Assembly (NCBI GenBank): GCA_015680685.1
Contig: MNCI01004990.1
Span: 117,137-181,136, forward strand
DNA from: Gnetum montanum
Lineage: Eukaryota > Streptophyta > Gnetopsida > Gnetales > Gnetaceae
Reading direction: 5' to 3'
Length of the DNA stretch: 64,000 bases
The notes below the pieces were generated by a model. That model did no database searches, was not told where the DNA came from, and saw only the letters and a program-made list of their open reading frames with translations. The first letter of the stretch is position 1, and every line of letters begins with the position of its first letter. Below, piece after piece: positions 1 through 11,989 of the stretch. The translations under genes and the position numbers were made by a program.

Positions 1-862
1 GACACAAGAGTGCTCCCATAGAACAACCACCATTCCTTATTGAAGAAGGAAAGAGAAGTAGGAAGTGAGAAAGAGCCTTAGTTAGAGGGGGCCTTCAAGC
101 ATGCGCAACATGTCTTTTTAGTCCCATAACCAATGCTTGTAATCCATTTATTTTATCTAAGGGGTGTGATTTGAATTCCCATCATTTTTTTAATGGAAAC
201 CACAACATGCAAAGACTTATTCAGCTTCCTATTATTGGTCGACATGGAACAGTAAAAAAACCCATGAAAACACACATGCACCCAAGTAGAAAAGCACAAA
301 GAGTACCGAGTTCCCTTAAAGTCACATCCTATTCAAACCTTTGAATCCTTTCCAAATCTAGAAACTACCAAGATCATAAGTTTGTTAAATTTTTATTAAT
401 GAAAAAGAGATCTCACATTTCTAGAACAAGGAAAGTCATAGAGTTTGTGGATGGGTGGATGTTATGGACTTACTACCTATTTCATGAAAAGAAACCATGT
501 CCTAGTTATCTGTAATAAAATTCAAAGCTAGAATCCAGACACCAACAATCGAATAATGATATAGCACATGCCTACATCAATCAAACCACACTATACCTAG
601 TTGGCAATAAGGCACATTATTATTAAAACATAATAAGAACTCACATCCAAATAACAAAAAATATACAAGAAATTGTAAAATATTTAAGAAAAAATAAAAC
701 ATACTAATGATGTTGTAAAACAAAAAATTAAAAAACTAAGAAGCCACTTATATAGTTAGCATGGATGGCCATCTCCCCCATGACTAAGTTGATAAAAGGA
801 TATTTGAAAGATTGAGCGTGGTTGTCCATCCAATGAGGTGTTTGTTGCACTAGCTTGCTTAG
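1..862 (-). other. 3' noncoding block of element G
   Basis: No coding potential was seen. Phrases from this block recur in the same order in F (about 7300-8380), C (about 25600-26400), D (about 29780-30720) and E (63080-64000). An example is the stretch around 'gcaaagactta' and the block ending in 'ggccatctcccccatga'. This is the conserved untranslated segment between INT (or its deletion point) and the downstream part of these elements. Confidence 0.7.
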
Positions 863-864
863 GC

Positions 865-2000
865 TCATGGAAAGGTTTGACTTTCGTGTGTTGACCAATT
901 ACTTCTTATTTGGGCTCTCAGGTTTGTAGATTGGCATGGCTTCATAAGGAAAAGTTTTGTAAATGATATAAGGCCCTTCCTACAACATTTGGAACTTATT
1001 TCGTTGAGGTACGTGTGTGGAGTTCCAATAAAGGACTTTATCTTTAGGTTGAAAAATGACTTTTCTAATTCTAAGGTCATGACATTTTTTGTTGAATGCC
1101 TTATGCAACTCATTAGATGACAAGACCACCAATTAGTTTTCATCTAGCAAGTTAAGATTCATTATTCTTTCTTTTTATGTTAGACTTAAGTCAAAGTTAA
1201 GGTCACAGGCTATTGAAAGTGTATGGAGCTCAAATTAAATAGCAAGTATTGGTAATTTTTTGTACACTAGCTCATAGGGAGAATAGCCTATAGAAAATTT
1301 CCATGTTGAGTAGTAGGCCCAGAGGGCATCATTGAGTTTTGGGCTCTAATCTTTCCTATATTTGCTAATAGTTCTCATTAGGATCTTTGTAATTTCCATA
1401 TTTGTAACCTCAACTTAAACATTAGCTTGAGGGTGGTAGGGTGTTATCAATTTATGTTCAACCCCCAACCATTACATAAGTTTCTAAACGTAGTGTTTAT
1501 AAAGTGGATTCCATTGTTATAAATTAATGCACATGGCATACCAAACCTATTTACAACATTTTTTTGTACAAACCAAATAGTAGTAGAAGATGTATAGTCG
1601 ATGATGGTTGCTACTTCTGTCCATTTCGTATAATAGGAAACAGCAACTATGATGTATGCCTTTCCATTTGACATGGACATGATGCAACCCATTAAATCAT
1701 TTCCTCAAATGTCAAAGGATTAGAATGGTTGGATCCAATATTGAGGTCTTTCCATTTGAGTAATTATTCCACCATCTTGTTGGTAATGTTTACAAGAGTG
1801 GAAAAAATAGTGAGCATTCCTAAAATTTGTTGGCCAATAATACTCCACCATCAGGATTTTAATGGTTGTGCATTCTCCCAACATAGTGGCTCCCACAAGG
1901 ACCTTCATGAGCATCTTGAAAAATGCATAGTTGATCAACATCTGGGACACACCAATGAACCAGGTCATCGATGCATACCTTATAAAGCTATCTGTTAATC
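865..2000 (-). pseudogene. Integrase region of element G, decayed
   Basis: Read on the minus strand, 1720-1968 contains the YYWP-type zinc-binding domain: 'KILMVEYYWPTNFRNAHYF', then a C-x2-(H/Y)-type pair where a cysteine has been lost. 1447-1692 contains the start of the catalytic core with 'YYTKWTEVA' and 'VNRFGMP', which match the DD35E integrase signature of Ty3/gypsy elements. The second catalytic aspartate region reads 'IYNNG' instead of a TDxG form, so the site is broken. 865-1143 corresponds to the C-terminal part in shifted frames. The product would have inserted cDNA into the chromosome. Family assignment is firm; function is lost. Confidence 0.75.
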
Positions 2001-2245
2001 TCCATGAAGCATTTTATCTAGTGAAGAAACTATTATTTCTTTCAGTGATCCACCCCTTGTAGCATCTCTTAAGTGAGAAGATACATGATAATGCCATCAT
2101 ACCATTTAAGCTTAGTGCAAAATTATTTAGTTATAGCCCCGAAAAAACGAAGTTCATCAGGAAACAGATCAGATTGTGGACCTTCCTTCTCTTTGTTCTC
2201 CCATCATAACCAAGAAAAGTGGTCAGCAACCACATTCTCAATTCC

Positions 2246-2250
2246 CTTTC
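2246..2250. repeat. Target site duplication of element F, left (CTTTC)
   Basis: CTTTC directly precedes the LTR start TGATGAG and recurs at 15435-15439 directly after the other LTR of F. G pol sequence continues across the two copies. Confidence 0.85.
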
Positions 2251-3135
2251 TGATGAGCAACAAGGTACCCTTATGCCCAATCATACGAATCACAAAGTTT
2301 TCACATGTGCTTCGATCGAATTTTGTGGACTTTATTATTTCCAATGCATTAGTCTTCTAGGAGGTGAATCTTGCTTTAAGGTTGTTTGTTGCCTTCTCAA
2401 TCACACTTGTGACATACACTAGTATGGTTAAGTGTAATTGAGGTATCTAATTTTTATTATTTTTTATTTTATGATTTTGATGCTTAAAGAGAAATAAAGT
2501 AGTTGGACTAACTAATTTAATTTAACTAATTAACTAACATCTAACTAGTCCTAACATAAGCATCTAATCCCACATTCCATACACACATTGAACCCATGTA
2601 TCCACTGCTAGGAAACCAAGCACTATGCTACTGGGTGTACAAAGCAATAACGCTATTAGGATTACCAAGTGAATACATGTTACACTCAAAGTGGTCATAC
2701 TTATGTGTTTTATTTATCTTGCTTAATTACTTCATTAACTTAATTACTAGAAACATTTAATAAATAATTGAAAACATTAAATGCATAAAAAAATATTTAA
2801 TCTATCCAAAATGTTGCAAGGTTTATTAAAAATATTATCTTTATTGTTACACACACTATCGTGCTAAGGTACAACAATGCTTGAATAAAGATCCGTACAC
2901 TCAATGACCCCTACTGTCGGCACTCGAGAGGAAAATTCCAACTCTTAAATGAATAAACTACAAGAGCTTCACTACTAAAAAACCTATATTTCTATAAATG
3001 CAATTGGTGGACAGGTATTTATGGCCAAATATAGAAACTATGTCAACGAGGCCTCATCTATGCATGATACAATGCGTCAATGAGGTCGCGTTGACGAAGC
3101 CTTGTCGACATAGCCAACCAAACTATGACTTATCA
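2251..3135 (-). repeat. 3' LTR of element F
   Basis: On the plus strand it starts TGATGAG and ends TATCA. It aligns along its whole length with 14518-15434, for example the shared 'cttctaggaggtgaatctt' and 'aactaatttaatttaacta' stretches. 885 bp versus 917 bp for the partner. Confidence 0.9.
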
Positions 3136-3345
3136 TACCTCCACAATTAAATGAAAACTCATCCTTGAGTTCTTTTACAAAATTAAGAAGGTATGGGATT
3201 ATTGACTAACTTTTCTCAAACAAAAAAAACTAACTTGACTAAAAAATGGAGTGCCCAAGTGTACCGATCAATACATTACAAAAATGATGGTGTTCATGAC
3301 ACAAAATTAAACATCATGACATGACTCTTCAAAATTGGATAGCAT
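3136..3345 (-). other. Noncoding strip between 3' LTR and 3' ORF of element F
   Basis: It contains the 'aaatgaaaactcatcctt' block that immediately follows the 3' LTR of C, D and E as well (24478, 28713, 62001). No gene seen. Confidence 0.6.
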
Positions 3346-3349
3346 GTTC

Positions 3350-6172
3350 CTTGATGGCATGACATTTAGTGGAGAAGGTCAGATGATCCTAGGCAATGGT
3401 GGCTCCTAAGGTTCTAAGGGACCTTTTCCAACTTCACACATGGGTGGTGGTCAAGGTGGCTATGGCTATCCTACTACTAGTGCAACTTCTGAAGGAAGGT
3501 AAAAAGCATCCAACAATGCTTTCATTTTCTCCTCCTTACTTATGGGATCATAGACCATCCATGTAGCTTTGCCAATATGGGTTGGAATGGACACATCCTA
3601 GGGACATGGGATTATTAGAAACAACTCCTTTACATTGATAAACCAGGTAGCGAACTATTTGCATTCAATGTCAAATGCTCTAACTGTATCCTTCAGCTCC
3701 TAGTAATCATTCATTCATTTGGCTAGGTTCTCAATAGTTAATCGTTGATCTATGAACTGTTCTCTAAGAACTTTGAGTTCAATGTTCGCAGTCTCAAGAT
3801 TTTGCTTAATGTCTTTAGGGTGCTTAAACTTTGCCTTATATAATAAATACGAGTTAGCCACTTATTTCTCCAACTTTGATCATGGCCATTCGATAGTCAA
3901 CATTTCTAGGTTTGCATAACAAAGATTTGCCAACTCCACATACTTTGTCATCTCTTCTATTTGCAACTCCTTTAGGTGTATCTCCACTTTATTATAAGCA
4001 TTAATCCCATTAATGATGGGTTTCCAAACCTCTCTTCCTTGTTAGAGTTGCTAGAGGACTTCATTTATTCTTGCCTTCACCAATTAGATGTGCTTTTTGT
4101 TAACTTCTTTCTATAGGCCAACCTGGTCTCTGTAGTGATTCTTTACTTTTTTGAACTTGAGGGCCTTATTCTTCCAAGTGGAAATTTTGATGACAAACTT
4201 CTGGCACAAGGCACAAACTTCTTCCATGAATAGATTTTAATTCTTTGTGGCTAATCTCCTCAATTTAGTGTTTACCCTAGAAATTTGCTTCTACTATTGA
4301 TGAATATACTCCTACATTTGTTCCTTTTGTGCATCAACATTGCAAAGCGATGATTCTGTGGGGTCAAAGCCTTGTTCTCCTATTGCATCTATGACAAGTC
4401 CTTTTGAATTGAATATGTTTTTTCTTTTGCTATGGACTAGTTAAAGATGACCATTACTACCTCCTCCTCAGCCTTCTTAAATCATTCTTAAAACTATTGG
4501 AAAGCTTCATCTCTTATTACTGCTAGGTTGAGGATTACAAGATTAGTAAGGCGAGCATGTAGTTTGGAAACCTCCACATCTAAGCATTGATTTTGTACTT
4601 GATCCCGTTGCATCTAGTAGCTCCAACTCTATTGCAGTGATATTTTTTAGAAAATTGAAGATATCTAAAATCGATTTCCTGGTCCCCACCAATTGATCAA
4701 GTAATTCTTCATCTTGGGCTACATTCAACTTTTCGCTAATCATGCCTACAGATGTCTGCACATATCAAAGTGCAAATACATTTGTTATAGATGCTATGAG
4801 TGCATTTAATGCTTCAACAACATAGTCAACAACTACCTCAGCTGTCGTTTCCTACCCTTGGTGCTACATCACCAAGACAATTGCCCCTTTCCCTTCCTCC
4901 AAATGCATGGAGAATGTGGCAGCATTCTTAGATATTATTGGGAATAAATGATGTTGAGATAACTACACCATCACCTCTTGAGTGTTGGAATCTAACCTCA
5001 TAGGCAACTACATTTTTTGGACAGAAAAAATTAATCCACCCCTCTCCATCTAGCTGACTATTTGAGCCACTTCATTAAGGTGACTCATTATAGGTCAATA
5101 TATAGATGGATCTACACCACTCATTCCTGCACATTACTCTTGCTCACTTAAGAGCTCTTCTTAGAATTTTTACAAATGCTCAATGGCTACATAGGCTTTC
5201 AAAATTATTTCTTGAGTGGGTAGTGGTGGTGGCTGCTCCTCTTCTTGAGTCATCATTGACATCTTCTCTTTCATGATTTTGGATCATGATGCCAAAGGAG
5301 CATGCTTGATTGTACCATTGGAGTAGCAGATGATTCCTATCCTTTTGTAGAGTTTTTGGATGAGGCATGGAAAGGGCAGGGTTTTTCTTTCACATTTTTT
5401 TTCTTGAAGTGCTTCTCAATCTCTAAGTAGATCAATTATGGAAGGTTGATGGGAAATTTTTGACTTAGAGTAGTGCATGTGTGGGTGGAGAAGGCAATCA
5501 CCTGTCTTGGCCTCACCGTTGGATTGAGGTGATAGGCTACAATTTTGAAATAAATGTGATTTGTTGGTGTGAATGGCTCATACTCTTTACAGTCAGCCTT
5601 GTAGCATCACTGGGTTCACTCCTTTTTGGCCTTAGGATCACCTTTCATCCATAGCTCTGCCAATTATGTCCTAGTGTCAGGAAACTCTAGTGCCTACATG
5701 AGAGCTTCTACTAAGTAAGATACTTGAATAAACTTGATTTTAACAGTGGACCACTTACATGTACCACTCCCATTGGATGTGATGATTGGTTACATGGGAG
5801 AAGTTTACGTTTGAGTCTTGACATATGTTGGGGCTTTCCCTAGGAATGGCTTGAAGTTGATCTCTTAAAGAACTAATCGTTGAATTTCTCGAGACTTGAT
5901 GATGTCAAGGCATGCTTGATTCAAAGTGACTTTAAGCCTTGATGTGGGTCTAGCCACTTCTCCTTTCTATGATTATTCTATGGGCACTTTTTCTTCTAGA
6001 ATTTGTTGAATAGATTCCACCTCAAGTTCCTCACGAAGAGGTCCCATTGAATGGGTTGCCTTTGGCAATTCTTGGGCTTGTTCTTATTGGCCCCTTCTAG
6101 CTCTGGGTCTTTTCTCCCTTGGTGAAGAGGATTCTCCTTCCTATGGGCATTTTAGTTTTGGTGTCATCTATA
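3350..6172 (-). pseudogene. Long decayed sense ORF downstream of integrase in element F
   Basis: From an ATG at 6172, directly after an AG that could be a splice acceptor, one minus-strand frame runs roughly to 5160. It has many in-frame TAG, TAA and TGA codons, nearly all one C-to-T change away from CAG, CAA or CGA. After frameshifts the reading continues to about 3350. The upstream half looks globular. The downstream half (about 4500-3600) is rich in K, E, L and Q in heptad-like order and is probably coiled coil, for example 'DEELLDQLVGTRKSILDIF' around 4690. I see no convincing signal peptide or membrane segment. The position matches the env-like ORF slot of Athila-type elements, but I do not recognise the protein. 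C, D and E lack it. Confidence 0.5.
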
Positions 6173-8390
6173 ATCACAATAAAATCATGGGTTAGTAATC
6201 ATTGTATAACATGAAGAAATAGAATACCTTTATCTCTTAAGGATAGTTACACTTTGGCTAAGTTATGATTATGGCTGATTTAATTACTCCAATTATCATT
6301 TATTTATGTGTTATTATTAATAAATCATCCTAGAGATTGTTTAAAAGGTTAATCTTTGAAAAAATTGATGTTTGTATATTATTAAGATTATTAACCCTTT
6401 GGGGAAGTTAGAAATTTTTTTAAAATTTTTCATCAATTTTTCATTGGAAATCTAAAGGTTTGTAGCCCACACGATAAAGAGCTTACCTCTGGTAAGTGCA
6501 AGGTTGAAGAATGGAATGATTTGGAAAAATAGTTAGGAAGTTAAGGGATTTGGAAGGTTTTGGGCCTTTGAAGAATTGCAAAAACTCTCTGTGTGTTATG
6601 AGGCAAATAACAAAAAATTCTATGTTTCAACAATATATAGAGGGTTTTTGGGTTACATCGATGAGGCCACATCAATGCAATCGGCTACATCACTATTGAC
6701 TAGTGTAGATGATTGTTAACTTTGGTCAAACTTTCAAAATACAAAGAGTTTTTGAATGAAATTCAAATCCAATGAAAGCTCAAAAGGCCAAGAACAATAT
6801 GAAAACATGAGAAGAGGGTGTTGGAGCTCATAAATATGGAAAATGAAGAAAAATTAATTTGGGAGATGAATGAAATATAAGGTTAAGAAGCACTAAGTTA
6901 AATACACAATGAAATATAAGAAAATCATATTGTAGTGATGTCAAAAGTAAGAAACCTTAACTAATCAAGCCAAGATCTATGCAAGTGGATCCTCCCCATA
7001 GTAGGCTTATGCCCTTTTTTCCCTTGTATAACCTCAACTAAGGAGTCCGTGGGTGCCATAGTCAATTTAATGGTCATGAAAAGTTAAGGACCAACCAAAA
7101 AGAATCTATCCAAGAATTCAAACACATCAAACCAAGACATAGAGCATAGCATAGAACTCACAAGTGAGGTGAGTTATGGTAGCATGGATGGATGATAGAT
7201 AAGGTGAAATGGAATTCCAAATTAAGGTCATAATAAGTCCATTGTGGAATTTGTGTTTAAAATGACCTAATAAGATCCATCCTCAATCTAGACCAAAACT
7301 AGTCACTTTCAGTGACTTTGCATCACCACTCTAAGACTGATCCACCCACTTGAGATACAAGAGTACTTCCACAAAATAATCATTATTCCATAAGGAGAAG
7401 AAAATATAGAAGTATGAAGTGTGAGAGAGGGCCTTAGTTAGAGGGGACCTTCAGGCATAGGTGCATGTCCTTTTTGTCCCAAAACTAGTGCTTGTAGCTC
7501 ATTTATTTATCCAAGGGATGTGCTTTGAATTCTCATCATTCTTCTTTTTTTTTTTTGAAATGGAAACCACTCCATGCAAGGAATTATTCATTTATTGTGT
7601 CCAATGGATGTGCTTTGAATTCTCATCATTTTTTTATAAGAACCACACCATGTAAAGACTTATTAGACTTCTTATGAGTGGTTGGAATGGAATGGTAAGA
7701 AGTTCATGAAAAACACTCAAGCACTCAAGCAAGTAGAAGAGTATAAAGAATATTGAGTCCCCTTGAAGTCACACCCTTTTCAAACCTTTGAATCATTTTT
7801 AATTTTGGAACTACCAAGGTCACCAATCGATGAAAAGTTAAACCTCAAATTCCTAGAACAAGAAAAACCATAGAGTTTATTGGATGGATGAATGATGTGG
7901 ACTCACTACCTATTCCATGAAAAATAAACCATATCAAAGTCATCAGACATCAAAATTCAAAAATAGAAACCACACATTGACAATCACAACATTAAGCACA
8001 AACCATCATTACTAAATAGCAACAGTGGCACTATGTCTTGTGGAAATAAAGCATTTTTATTAGCAAAAATGAGGAAATATCACACTTGAAAAAAACAAAG
8101 CAAAGTATATAAGAAAATGTAAAATAATCAAGAAAGATTTAAAGGTACTAACGATGATGTAAAATTAGAAAAATCTAAAAATCAAAAATTTATAAAATAA
8201 ATATCTTATAAAATCAAAAACATGCCGAACAAAAAGTAGAAAAACTAAGAAGTCATATGGATTGTCAACATGGATGACCATCTCCCCCACAACTGAGTTG
8301 GAAGGAGAAGATGGAAAAGATAGATCATGGTTGTCCATCCATCAAGGTGGTAGTTGCACTAGCCTATCTTAGTTCAAGAAAAGGTTTTAC
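6173..8390 (-). other. Noncoding block of element F between integrase and the 3' ORF
   Basis: 6960-8380 is the conserved family block also seen in G (1-862), C, D and E, including 'gtggatcctcccca' near 6988. 6173-6960 is AT-rich and includes a relic 'catcgatgaggccacatc' near 6658 that resembles a stretch of the F LTR. No gene was found. Confidence 0.55.
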
Positions 8391-8399
8391 TTATTAGAT

Positions 8400-9600
8400 G
8401 TTAACCAATTGCTTTTTATTTGGGATTTTTGGTTTGTAGATTATCATGGCCCCAGAAGAAAAGGTTTAATCAATTATATAAGGTCCCTCCCACAATCTTT
8501 GAAATTTTGCCTTTTGGGGTACATTTGTGGGGTTCCAATAGAGGACCTTATCTCTTGGTTAAACTTTTACCTTCCTAATTCTGAGGTCATGACATTGCTT
8601 GTTGAATGCCTTGTGCACCTCATTCAAAGATAGGGACACTAATTGATTTTCATCTAGCACATTTAGGATGATCAATCTTTCTTTCTATGTTAGACTTAGG
8701 TCAAGATTTAAATCACAGGCTGTTAAGAATGTACGGAGGTCAAATTGAATTGAGAGCATTGGAATTTTTCTGTACACCAACTAGTAGGAAGAATAGCCAA
8801 TAGGAAGTTTCCATGTTTAATAGTAAGCCTAGAGGGCATCATTAAGCTTTACACTCCAATTTTTCCTATGTTTTCTAATGGTCTATGTTAGTATTTTTGT
8901 TATCTCTTAGTTAGTTATCTCTGCTTCACTATTGGCTTAGGGATGATAAGGTATTATTAATTTATGTTCAACCCCCAAGCACTACATTAACTTTCTAAAA
9001 GTGGCACTTGTGAAATGAGAGTTTCATTATCAAAAATTAGTAAATGTGGCACCCCAAACCTATTTACAATATTTTTTTGTATAAATCTAGTAGCAACGAA
9101 TGATGCATAACCAATAACAGTTGCTACTTCTACCCATTTTGTGTAGTAGCCGATTGCTACAACAATATATGCCTTTTCATTGGACATGGATGTGATGGGA
9201 TCCATAAAGTCGATGCCCCATATGTCAAAAGGTTCTAGAGATTGAATCCACTATTGAGGATCTTCCATGCGAGCAGTCATCCCCCCATCTCATTGGCAAT
9301 GTTCACAAGATCTCACAAACTAGTGGGCATCCCTGAAGATTATAGGCCAATAGTATCTTACCATTAGGATTTTTATGGTCATGCATCTCCCTACATAGTG
9401 GCCTCCACAAGGTCCTTAATGACCATCCTAGAGAACATGTAGTTGATCTTCATCAACAATACACCAATAAATCAAGCCATCTGCACACACCTTATAGAGA
9501 TGTCTATTGATTTCCATAAAGTATTTGGCCTAATGAAGAAATTGTTGCTTCTTTCTAAAGTCCAAATCTTGTGGAATCTCTTGAGTGAGAAGATAGGTAA
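8400..9600 (-). pseudogene. Integrase of element F, decayed
   Basis: The minus-strand frame at 9205-8987 reads 'MDPITSMSNEKAYIVVAIGY', then 'YTKWVEVA' and 'QKNIVNRFGVP', the start of the DD35E core. 'IFDNET' stands where TDxG is expected, so an acidic residue remains but the motif is altered. The zinc-binding region lies at about 9230-9560 in broken frames. The C-terminal part, to about 8400, is the 'RDLYWNPTNV' type stretch in shifted frames. Order and homology to G (865-2000) support the call. Confidence 0.75.
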
Positions 9601-9699
9601 GGATGCCATTGTACCATGACATTTTTGCAAACTTTTGTTCACTTGTTGCTCCTATAAAGAGGAGTTCATCTGAAAACTAAGTAGAAAGCAAGCTTTCCT

Positions 9700-9990
9700 C
9701 CTCTTTATTATCACATCTTAAGTGAGAGAGGTGATTAGTGACCACATTCTTAGTCCCTTTTTAATCTACCATCATTAGATCAAAAATTTGCAAGATCACG
9801 AGCCATCGTATGACACGAGGGCTCACCATTGGCTTGTTTAAGAGGAAGTAGATTACACTATGGGCCGTGTCTACAAATACTTTGTAACCAAGCACATAAT
9901 GCCTAAAATTTTTAAGAGCATACACCACTGTCATTAGTTCTTTCTCCATGATGGTGTAATTTAATTGTGCCTTCACAATGCTTCAGCCTA
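9700..9990 (-). pseudogene. RNase H domain of element F
   Basis: 9976-9761 on the minus strand reads 'LNYTIMEKELMTVVYAL', 'FRHYVLGYKVFVDTAHSVIY' and 'PRVIRWLVILQIFDL'. This is the typical gypsy RNase H core with E in EKEL and the TDH-like motif changed to DTAH. It follows RT and precedes the INT connector. The enzyme degrades the RNA strand of the RNA:DNA hybrid during reverse transcription. Only a 71-residue open stretch remains. Confidence 0.75.
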
Positions 9991-9999
9991 TGCATTGGA

Positions 10000-10960
10000 T
10001 ATAGTATGGACGTTTCTTATCATCCATCTACATGAGCACTACTTCCAAGACATAGTTAGATGCATCTATCATGATGTGGAAGGATCTGGATTAGTCTAGT
10101 GCCCATAGGATTAGTGTTTCTACAAGTTTCTCTTTTAACTGTTGAAATGCATGTTCACATTCCTTGGTCCATATAAAAGGTGCATCTTTCTTTGTCAACT
10201 CTACCAACATTTTTCTGATCTTAGAGAAATTTTCTATGAAATACCGTTAGTAACTAGCGTGTCCAAGGAATGACCAAAAATCCTTTACTATATCTATTTG
10301 TGTGTTATTCTTTAGATTATCCTTATCTTTTCTAGGTCTACCTCAATCCTTTTTTGCAAAATTTGGTGCTCTAGCACAATTCCTTCTTAGACCATGAGAT
10401 GGCTCTTTTTCCAATTAAGATGTAAGTTTGTTTCAATACATCTTTTTAATACTTGCTCAAGGTAGTCCAAGATTTGCTCAAATGTAGCTCATAGGTGTAA
10501 AAGTCATCCATGAAGAAGTCCACACCACTACCAATCTACTATTGGAAAATACTAAGGACCAAGTGTTGGAATTTTGTGGGGGCATTACATAGACCAAATG
10601 CAATCTTACAATATGCAAAATTCCCCAAGGACTCATGAATGTTGTCTTGGCCTAATCTTCTAGTGCAATTTGAATTTTGTTATAGCCACTATAACCATCT
10701 AAGAAGTTATAATAACAATGCCCAGATATGGTGTCCAACACTTGATCCACAAATGGCAATGGAAATGATCTCCAAATGTTGCCATATTCAATAGTCAAAA
10801 GTTGATGTAGATCCACCAATTTTCATCCTTCATCAACACAATTACGAGTGGGCTAACCCACTCACTATCTACAATGGGATAGATGAACCCTGCCTTGAGG
10901 AGTTGTTATATTTCTTCCTTGATGATTTGCTCCAATTTGGGGTTCAATCGTCTCTATGGC
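10000..10960 (-). pseudogene. Reverse transcriptase of element F
   Basis: The catalytic box F-M-D-D is encoded at 10514-10503 within 'VDFFMDDFYTYE' on the minus strand. Flanking stretches match RT motifs in several frames (for example the IEWWIY-like 'WWIYINF' region near 10820). The ORF is broken by frequent stops and small indels. The FMDD form fits non-chromoviral gypsy elements. Homologous to 15880-16560 of G. Confidence 0.75.
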
Positions 10961-11389
10961 TACCTTCTAGGCTTCATGGCCAAGTTAATGTAAATACAAT
11001 GCTGGCATATACTTGGATCAATTCTTGTTAGCTTAGGATATGACTAAGTAAAGGCTATTGGCCATTTATTAACCACCTTCAACAGCTTTTCCTTTTATTC
11101 AAGAGTAAGTTCAACATTAATTATGATTAGTTTGCCATTGTTTAAAATGACATATTCCATGTCAGCTGGTAAAGTTCTTAGCTCTAGTGGCTCCTGCTTA
11201 AAGATTCTAGGATTTTCAACTCTCCCCAATAAGTAGCATCATTTTCTTTAGAGAGGTCTGGATGAACTTGTTCAACCTTGTCCATGCCTTTCACATAAGC
11301 ACATGTTAGGCTCTTATTTGGTTCCATGCATAATGTGTTGCTATCTAAGTTAGCTATGAACCACTGGGTGTCCTCCTATTTTATGGCTA

Positions 11390-11860
11390 CTACGTACAAA
11401 TACCTTTGAATATTGATTTCATGTGCATGCTAATTTCATGCTTTAATGTATGTATTTTTGATGAATTGCACCCATTATCATTGTACATTATGTATGGAAT
11501 ACACTTCTTTTCTATCTTGCCCAATTCATTTTCTTTGGATATTTCCAAAGAGAAATCCCTTACGCCCATACGTGTGTTGACCGTGCTTAACCAGACTCTT
11601 CCCATAATGATGGGGAAGTCACTTTTGCAATTTCCAACTTTGATCACTAGAAAATTAGCAAGATAGGACCACCCACAAACTATGGTCATAATATCCTCTA
11701 CTAATCCCAAAGGAATATTAATTGACTGATCTTCCAATTCTAGACAAATGTTGCTCTTCTTGAGAGGTGGCAAGTTTCAGGTCTTGTACATGTCATGGGA
11801 GATGAGATTAACTCTAGAACTAGAGTCAAGAAAAGCCTTACATGTCTCATGTCTAGTGAT
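11390..11860 (-). pseudogene. Aspartic protease of element F
   Basis: The minus-strand frame 11773-11390 has 'LGLVEDIMTIVCGW', 'ANFLVIKVG' and 'PIIMGRVWLSTV', matching the flap and the ILGRPWL-like box of gypsy retropepsins. The upstream active-site stretch at 11827-11807 reads D-S-S-S-R-V-N, a D-S-G-S form with the glycine lost. A TGA separates the active site from the rest. The enzyme would cut the Gag-Pol polyprotein. Confidence 0.75.
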
Positions 11861-11989
11861 CTATAGGTAAATGAGTGGACTTCTTGGGTCAAATCCTTTC
11901 ATGGAAATATTGCCAGCCTTGATCTAGTCAGAAACAACATGAGTTACCATCACAGTGCGAATCCAAGGTAGCACTTGGTTCAAAGGGCA

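Larger units (their letters stand above)
1..2250 (-). mobile_element. Element G, 3' portion (Ty3/gypsy), interrupted by F
   Basis: This is the downstream part of a minus-strand gypsy element: 3' noncoding block (1-862), integrase C-terminus (865-1440), integrase core and zinc-binding region (1447-2000), then the RNase H/integrase connector up to 2250. The same pol order occurs in F at 8400-9750. The pol sequence stops at 2250, where the LTR of F begins, and resumes at about 15440 inside the RNase H region, so F split this element. The CTTTC flanks on both sides of F support this. The 3' LTR of G is outside the window. All frames carry stops and frameshifts, so G is dead. Confidence 0.8.

Noticed and set aside
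1729-1998. Plus-strand ORF of 89 codons opposite the G integrase
   Set aside because: Shadow of the integrase zinc-binding region on the minus strand.
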